Assembly: GCA_919902925.1 (NCBI GenBank)
Contig: CAKKRZ010000020.1
Span: forward strand, 1-45,003
DNA length: 45,003 nt
Direction: 5' to 3'
Source: Acidiferrobacterales bacterium
Lineage (GTDB): Bacteria > Pseudomonadota > Gammaproteobacteria > Acidiferrobacterales > Sulfurifustaceae
Position numbers and translations under genes: made by a program. Position 1 is the first letter of the stretch; every line of letters starts with the position of its first letter. Positions 40,291-45,003 of the stretch are shown one piece after another. The notes under the pieces were generated by a model that saw only the letters and a program-made list of their open reading frames with translations, was not told the DNA's origin and did not search any database.

Positions 40291-40815
40291 ATGCGTTACG
40301 TTCGCGCCTTGTTGTGGGTGTTGGCCTCTCTGTTCTTGGTGTGGCACAGCCTGGTGTTGGTGGTGACACCGGCGCCGCCTTCGTATTTGCAGAAGATTTT
40401 CCAGGATCTTTCCTGGCCCTATGTGCGGTTTTTTCAGCTCGAAAGTGGCTGGGGTTTCTTCGCCCCGGAGCCGGTGCGAGGCAAGCAGCTGCGGTATGTC
40501 GTGCTCGATGCCCGCAATCGCCGGCAGGAATACCGGTTGACGGAATCCCTCCAGAGGCTCAGCCCTTCCTATCTCCGCTACACGACCCTTTACGGGAACA
40601 TCCACCCGGGCCGCCCCGGTTTAATGAAGAGTGCCGCGCGGTACTTGTGCCGGCGTCACGTCGGCGATTCGCCACGCTCGATCACATTTATCGTCAGGCA
40701 TCAGCTGTTGATTACGCCGGAGGAGTATGAGGCCGGCAAACGCTCGTTGACGCAGGAATTTATCCGCACCGAGACACTCCAGCCGATTTCCTGTTCGTCC
40801 CCCGCTAACGTATGA
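40291..40815 (+). CDS. N-terminally membrane-anchored hypothetical protein, DUF5819-like
   Basis: TM segment ALLWVLASLFLVWHSLVLVV; SGWGFFAPEPVRGKQLRYVVLDARN resembles proteins encoded next to HTTM genes; 4-nt overlap with the next CDS. Confidence 0.65.
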   Translation: MRYVRALLWVLASLFLVWHSLVLVVTPAPPSYLQKIFQDLSWPYVRFFQLESGWGFFAPEPVRGKQLRYVVLDARNRRQEYRLTESLQRLSPSYLRYTTLYGNIHPGRPGLMKSAARYLCRRHVGDSPRSITFIVRHQLLITPEEYEAGKRSLTQEFIRTETLQPISCSSPANV

Positions 40816-42104
40816 ATTGGCTGAACATCTGGAAGCGCGTCTGGTTCCGTGCGGAAACGACCACGCCGCTTGAGGTTGTTCGCATCGGCGTGGCTATCGC
40901 AACGCTGATTCTGTATGGATCGATCTGGTCCGAATTACCGGCATTGTATGGGAACGAAGGCTGGGTTAGCCGCGAGGCCCTGAGCCCCTGGGCGGACAAT
41001 CCCTGGACGCAGTCGCTGCTTTTCCACTTCACCACTCCCGGATATCTCTGGGCGATCTATCTTGTTCTGTTGCTATCGGCCACCGCTCTCTTATTGGGCT
41101 GGCGGACGCGCTGGGTGAAATGGTTGGTCCTGATCGCCCATGTATCGATGCTCGCCCGCAACCCGCACATTTATTACGGTGTGGACGGCATCCTGGCGAG
41201 CTTGTTGCTGATCCTGTGCCTCGCGCCCATCGGCCAATCGTTGAGCCTGGACAGCGTGCGGCGGCAACGCCGTGCCCGCCATCAGGACTTGGCGTCGTTG
41301 CCGATGGCAATGACCAATGTCTGGGGGTTCGCCTGCCTGCGGCTGATCCAGATACAAATGGCTGTCTTTTATTTCTATGCCGGCGTGGAAAAGGTCCAGG
41401 GCGTCAGCTGGTGGCACGGCTCGGCACTCTGGATCGCGCTCAACAATCAGGAGTACGCCAACATCCCGATCGGCTGGATGGCCGAGCATGTCTGGACGGT
41501 GAACGTGCTGAGCTACTACACCATTCTGATCGAGCTGGCCTATCCGTTCCTGATCTGGGGTCGGTCGACGCGACCGTATCTTCTGGTCATGGCCATACTG
41601 TTGCATGTCGGCATCGCTGTCATGATGGGGTTATATATTTTCTCGTTCGTCATGATTGTGGGCCATCTGGCCTTCCTGCGTCATGAATGGCTGGCCGATT
41701 GGGGTCGACGCTGGAAGTCTCGGGTCGGACCCATGGAAATGATTTACGATGGCAACTGCGGATTTTGCAAACGTTCCTTGGCCTGGCTGCTGGCATTCGA
41801 TGGGCTGGGACAGATTTCGGTTCGAGACTACCGGCGCGATCCGTCACCGGTTGTTTCCAGTGAGCTGGTCGACAAGGCGCTCTATGTTGTCATGCCCGAT
41901 GGCCGGAACCATCCCGGGTTCGACGCCTATCGGCATGTCGTGCTCCGCGTCCCGGGCCTGTGGTGGCTGGTGCCGTTGTTCTATATCCCCGTGCTCAGCC
42001 GCACCGTGGGTCGCCGGACGTACAACTGGGTCGCCACGCATCGGCACGAAATATCGGCCTGTGGCACACAAACGGCTTGCAGTACCGATCGCGGCGAAAG
42101 CTAA
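40812..42104 (+). CDS. HTTM-domain (vitamin K-dependent gamma-carboxylase-like) membrane protein fused to a C-terminal DCC/DUF393 thioredoxin-like domain
   Basis: HTTM-type RWVKWLVLIAHVSMLARNPHIYYGVDGILASLLLILCLAPIGQSLSLD and FYFYAGVEKVQGVSWWHGSALWIALN; DCC motif MEMIYDGNCGFCKRSLAWLLAFDGLGQISVRDYR. Confidence 0.85.
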   Translation: MNWLNIWKRVWFRAETTTPLEVVRIGVAIATLILYGSIWSELPALYGNEGWVSREALSPWADNPWTQSLLFHFTTPGYLWAIYLVLLLSATALLLGWRTRWVKWLVLIAHVSMLARNPHIYYGVDGILASLLLILCLAPIGQSLSLDSVRRQRRARHQDLASLPMAMTNVWGFACLRLIQIQMAVFYFYAGVEKVQGVSWWHGSALWIALNNQEYANIPIGWMAEHVWTVNVLSYYTILIELAYPFLIWGRSTRPYLLVMAILLHVGIAVMMGLYIFSFVMIVGHLAFLRHEWLADWGRRWKSRVGPMEMIYDGNCGFCKRSLAWLLAFDGLGQISVRDYRRDPSPVVSSELVDKALYVVMPDGRNHPGFDAYRHVVLRVPGLWWLVPLFYIPVLSRTVGRRTYNWVATHRHEISACGTQTACSTDRGES

Positions 42105-42114
42105 GGATATTTGG

Positions 42115-42154
42115 GGTCTCCCATTCCTCACGCGCCTCCGTGCAATGGGAGACC
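42115..42154 (+). terminator. Hairpin after HTTM-DCC gene (terminator-like)
   Basis: GGTCTCCCATT ... AATGGGAGACC perfect 11-bp inverted repeat, 18-nt loop. Confidence 0.5.
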
Positions 42155-42391
42155 TGATGCTTCTCTCTATCAGCAATCCCTGAAATTGAAGTACTACCTG
42201 AGCATTCCGGCGCTAAGCCATTGTCAGGCTGTCACCCCGGGATTCGGTGATATCCGTCAACAGTCCTGGTTCCCGCCGGCTGTGAGTGATCTGTGCGGAC
42301 TGATCTGGCAATCTGCTTGCCATCGAAGCATGTTTCGGGAATGATCCCGGGCGTAAACAATAACCACGGATGGGGTTAGGGGACGATCACC

Positions 42392-45003
42392 ATGTTCTTT
42401 CGAATGCACCCACGCTTGCGGCTATTGGCCGCAGTTGCCAAACCGCGTTCTTCTATTATTCTGCTCCGCAAATTGATCTCTGCGGGTGTGTTGATTGCTG
42501 CGGTGCTGGTGTATTCACCATCATCGGAGGCTGATAATCGTTACACGATCTGGCGCTGGAATGGTTCTGTTGTTGAATACGTCAGTGGTACACAGGCGGA
42601 CGTACTCACTTCTGCCACGGACTGGGCCATAAAAACCGCTGAGGCAAATGTCGCTTTTCTGACGGGATGCAGTTACGCTAATTTTAGGTGCTATGTTTAC
42701 ACGATCGCGACCCCGGTAAGCTGTATATGGGGCGATGCAGGCACAATTGCGTGTTATACGTCGTATGACATACTCGATGTGAGTAGTGGTAGTGTCTACA
42801 ACATTGGTAACTCGCGCTTTACCAGCATTAGCTATTTTGGCGTTAATCATTCCCACAACAACCCCACCGTCGACAAAAACGCCGGCCCCCAGCAATGCGC
42901 CTACGGCAATCCCTGCAATCCCGCCAACGGCAACAAATACCAGGTCGAATCCGACTTCCGTGCGGGTAACGGATTACCTGCGATTACCCGTGCCTTCAAC
43001 AGCAGCTTGGTCCCCACCCAAAATTACGGCTGGGGCGTGGGTTGGTCCGGCGGTGAAATCCCGCGGCTGGAGATCGACGCCAATACCGTTACGGCCAGAA
43101 ATGGTTTAGGCCGAGGCGAAACATTCAATTGCACCGCTTCTCCCTGCGCCGGCAATGCCGATACCCACCTCACGCTGACCAAAGATGCGTCCGGTTACAC
43201 GCTGGCGATGCGCGACGGTCAGCGCGAAACCTACGACGTCAACGGTCGGCTGCTGACCCAGACGACGGCATCGGGCCAGACGACCACGTACACCTACGAT
43301 GCGGACGGTCGCCTCGCCACGATCAAAGGGCCCCACGGCCACACCCTGACTTATGCCTGGGATCCCGCGAGCGCCACGATCAAGAGCATCACGCTGCCGG
43401 ACAACACGACCATCGCCTACGGCTACACCATTGCCGGAGCCGGTCGCAACCTCACCAAGGTCACCCACCCCGACAACACCGCCCGCCTCTACCACTACGA
43501 GAACACCGCGTTCCCGAATCATTTAACTGGCATCTCCCTCGACAACGGCGCCGGCCAAGTACGTCGCCTCTCGACCTACGCCTACGACAGTACCGGCCGT
43601 GCCGTCCTCACCCAGCACGCCGACACCGGTGCGGGCCCGCAGGAGAAGTACAGCTTCACCTACAACTCCGCCACCCAGACCACCGTCACCGATGGCGCCG
43701 GCACGCAAGAGGTCCTGACCTTCGCCGAGACCCTCGGCGTCAAGAACCTCGTTTCCAAAGCCTGGCCCGACGGCAAGACCCTCACCCAGACCTTCGACGC
43801 CAACAACAACCTGACCTGCAAAAAGGATGAAGAGGACCGGGTTACCACCTACACCTACAACGCTGCCAACCAACGCACGAGCATGACCGAAGGGCAGGGC
43901 GGCACCTGCGCCGCGCCGACCGCGACGGCGGCCACCCGCACCTCCACCTATCAGTACGTCTCGACCACCCTCGACGCCCCGACGGTGATCGAATCCCCGT
44001 CCGTGGCTTCTGGTCAGGTGCGCCGCACCACGCTCACCTACGGCGACACCCGCTTCCCGACCCTGCCCACGGCCATCACCCAGAGCGGCTTCACGCCCTC
44101 GGGCTCTGCTGTCTCGCGCGCCGTCGGCCTCACCTACAACGCCTCCGGCCAGGTCGTGTCTCTGGATGGTCCGCGCACGGACGTCAACGACACCACCACC
44201 TTTACCTATTACGAATGCACCACCGGTGGCGCCTGCGGCCAGTTGAAGACCATTACCAACGCCCTGAACCAGACCACCACCTATAACACCTACGACGCCC
44301 ACGGCCGGGTCACGGAGATGACCGACCCCAATGGCCTGAAGACCGCCTACGCCTACGACTTACGAGGCCGGGTGCTCTCGGTCACCCAAACCCCCTCGGG
44401 CGGCACGGCCCGCACCACCCAGTATGCCTACGACGACAACGGCAACGTCACCGAGGTCACCGACCCCACAGGCCGCAAGCTCACCTACACCTACGACAAT
44501 GCCCAGTACCTCCGGACCGTCACCGACAACCTCGGCAACAAGGTCAGTTACAGCTACGACCTGCGCGGCAACCGCACCAAGGAAGAAGTCACCGATTCAA
44601 GTAACACCCTCGTGCGCACGATCGAGACCGCCTACGACCTCCGCAACCGGGTAAGCCAGATCAACACCGGCGGTTCCCTCACCACCCTCGTGCACGACGC
44701 CATCGGCAACCTGACCAAAACCACGCCCCCGAACCAGCAGGGCCAGGCCACGCCCAAGTCCACCATCCACACCTACGATGCCCTCAACCGCCTCACCCAG
44801 ACCCTCGACACCCTGGGCGGCACCACCACGCTCGCCCACACGCCGATCGACGCGCCCCAATCCGTCACCGCCCCGAACGCGGCCAATACCACCTACACGC
44901 ACGACGATCTCGGCCGGCGCCTCTCCGAAACCTCCCCCGACCGCGGCGCCACCGCCTACACCCACGACCCGGCCGGCAATGTCCTGACCCTCACCGACGC
45001 CCG
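42392..45003 (+). CDS. Rhs/YD-repeat protein, 3' truncated by window end
   Basis: Frame 2 is open from ATG 42392 to the window end; hydrophobic N-terminal segment; CAYGNPCNPANGNKYQVESDFRAGNGLPAITRAFNS; many YD repeats (TYTYDADGRLATIKGPHGHTLTY, YAYDDNGNVTEVTDPTGRKLTYTYDNAQYLRTVTDNLGN). Confidence 0.93.
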   Translation, partial: MFFRMHPRLRLLAAVAKPRSSIILLRKLISAGVLIAAVLVYSPSSEADNRYTIWRWNGSVVEYVSGTQADVLTSATDWAIKTAEANVAFLTGCSYANFRCYVYTIATPVSCIWGDAGTIACYTSYDILDVSSGSVYNIGNSRFTSISYFGVNHSHNNPTVDKNAGPQQCAYGNPCNPANGNKYQVESDFRAGNGLPAITRAFNSSLVPTQNYGWGVGWSGGEIPRLEIDANTVTARNGLGRGETFNCTASPCAGNADTHLTLTKDASGYTLAMRDGQRETYDVNGRLLTQTTASGQTTTYTYDADGRLATIKGPHGHTLTYAWDPASATIKSITLPDNTTIAYGYTIAGAGRNLTKVTHPDNTARLYHYENTAFPNHLTGISLDNGAGQVRRLSTYAYDSTGRAVLTQHADTGAGPQEKYSFTYNSATQTTVTDGAGTQEVLTFAETLGVKNLVSKAWPDGKTLTQTFDANNNLTCKKDEEDRVTTYTYNAANQRTSMTEGQGGTCAAPTATAATRTSTYQYVSTTLDAPTVIESPSVASGQVRRTTLTYGDTRFPTLPTAITQSGFTPSGSAVSRAVGLTYNASGQVVSLDGPRTDVNDTTTFTYYECTTGGACGQLKTITNALNQTTTYNTYDAHGRVTEMTDPNGLKTAYAYDLRGRVLSVTQTPSGGTARTTQYAYDDNGNVTEVTDPTGRKLTYTYDNAQYLRTVTDNLGNKVSYSYDLRGNRTKEEVTDSSNTLVRTIETAYDLRNRVSQINTGGSLTTLVHDAIGNLTKTTPPNQQGQATPKSTIHTYDALNRLTQTLDTLGGTTTLAHTPIDAPQSVTAPNAANTTYTHDDLGRRLSETSPDRGATAYTHDPAGNVLTLTDA

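Noticed and set aside
43129-43830. 233-aa plus-strand ORF within the Rhs region
   Set aside because: Arg/His/Pro/Gln-rich alternative-frame translation; true frame is frame 2 with YD repeats
43523-44302. 259-aa Gly/Val-rich minus-strand ORF
   Set aside because: Antisense of YD repeats

Overview
This 45 kb window is GC-rich, gene-dense chromosome from a gammaproteobacterium. I infer this from the synteny clpX-lon-hupB-tRNAs-ppiD-fabI, mltD-gloB-methyltransferase-rnhA-dnaQ, and cinA(pncC)-recA-recX-alaS-lysC-csrA-tRNA-Ser-tRNA-Arg. It also holds a 4-gene peptide ABC importer, an ABC-2 exporter pair, gltX with adjacent tRNA-Val/Ala/Glu genes, a YoaA/DinG-type helicase, pgpA and several small secreted proteins. 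There is no rRNA, CRISPR array or intact transposase. Most of the window is ordinary core genome. The accessory part lies at the right end. (i) A secreted protein built from eight 12-aa GGKDK(M/L)MMGGKE repeats sits upstream of a membrane-anchored partner and an HTTM (gamma-carboxylase-like) + DCC/DUF393 thioredoxin-like fusion. This is the best candidate for an undescribed system. (ii) A large open-ended Rhs/YD-repeat ORF (42392 to the window end) is missing from the supplied ORF track. Other points worth checking are a small Cys-containing secreted protein split by a +1 frameshift (19347), an apparent CTG start for recX, a multi-hairpin MITE-like element between pgpA and a YbaK-family gene, and a 15-nt copy of the tRNA-Ser 3' end about 155 bp downstream of the tRNA. 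All calls come from reading the sequence and translations; no database search was run.
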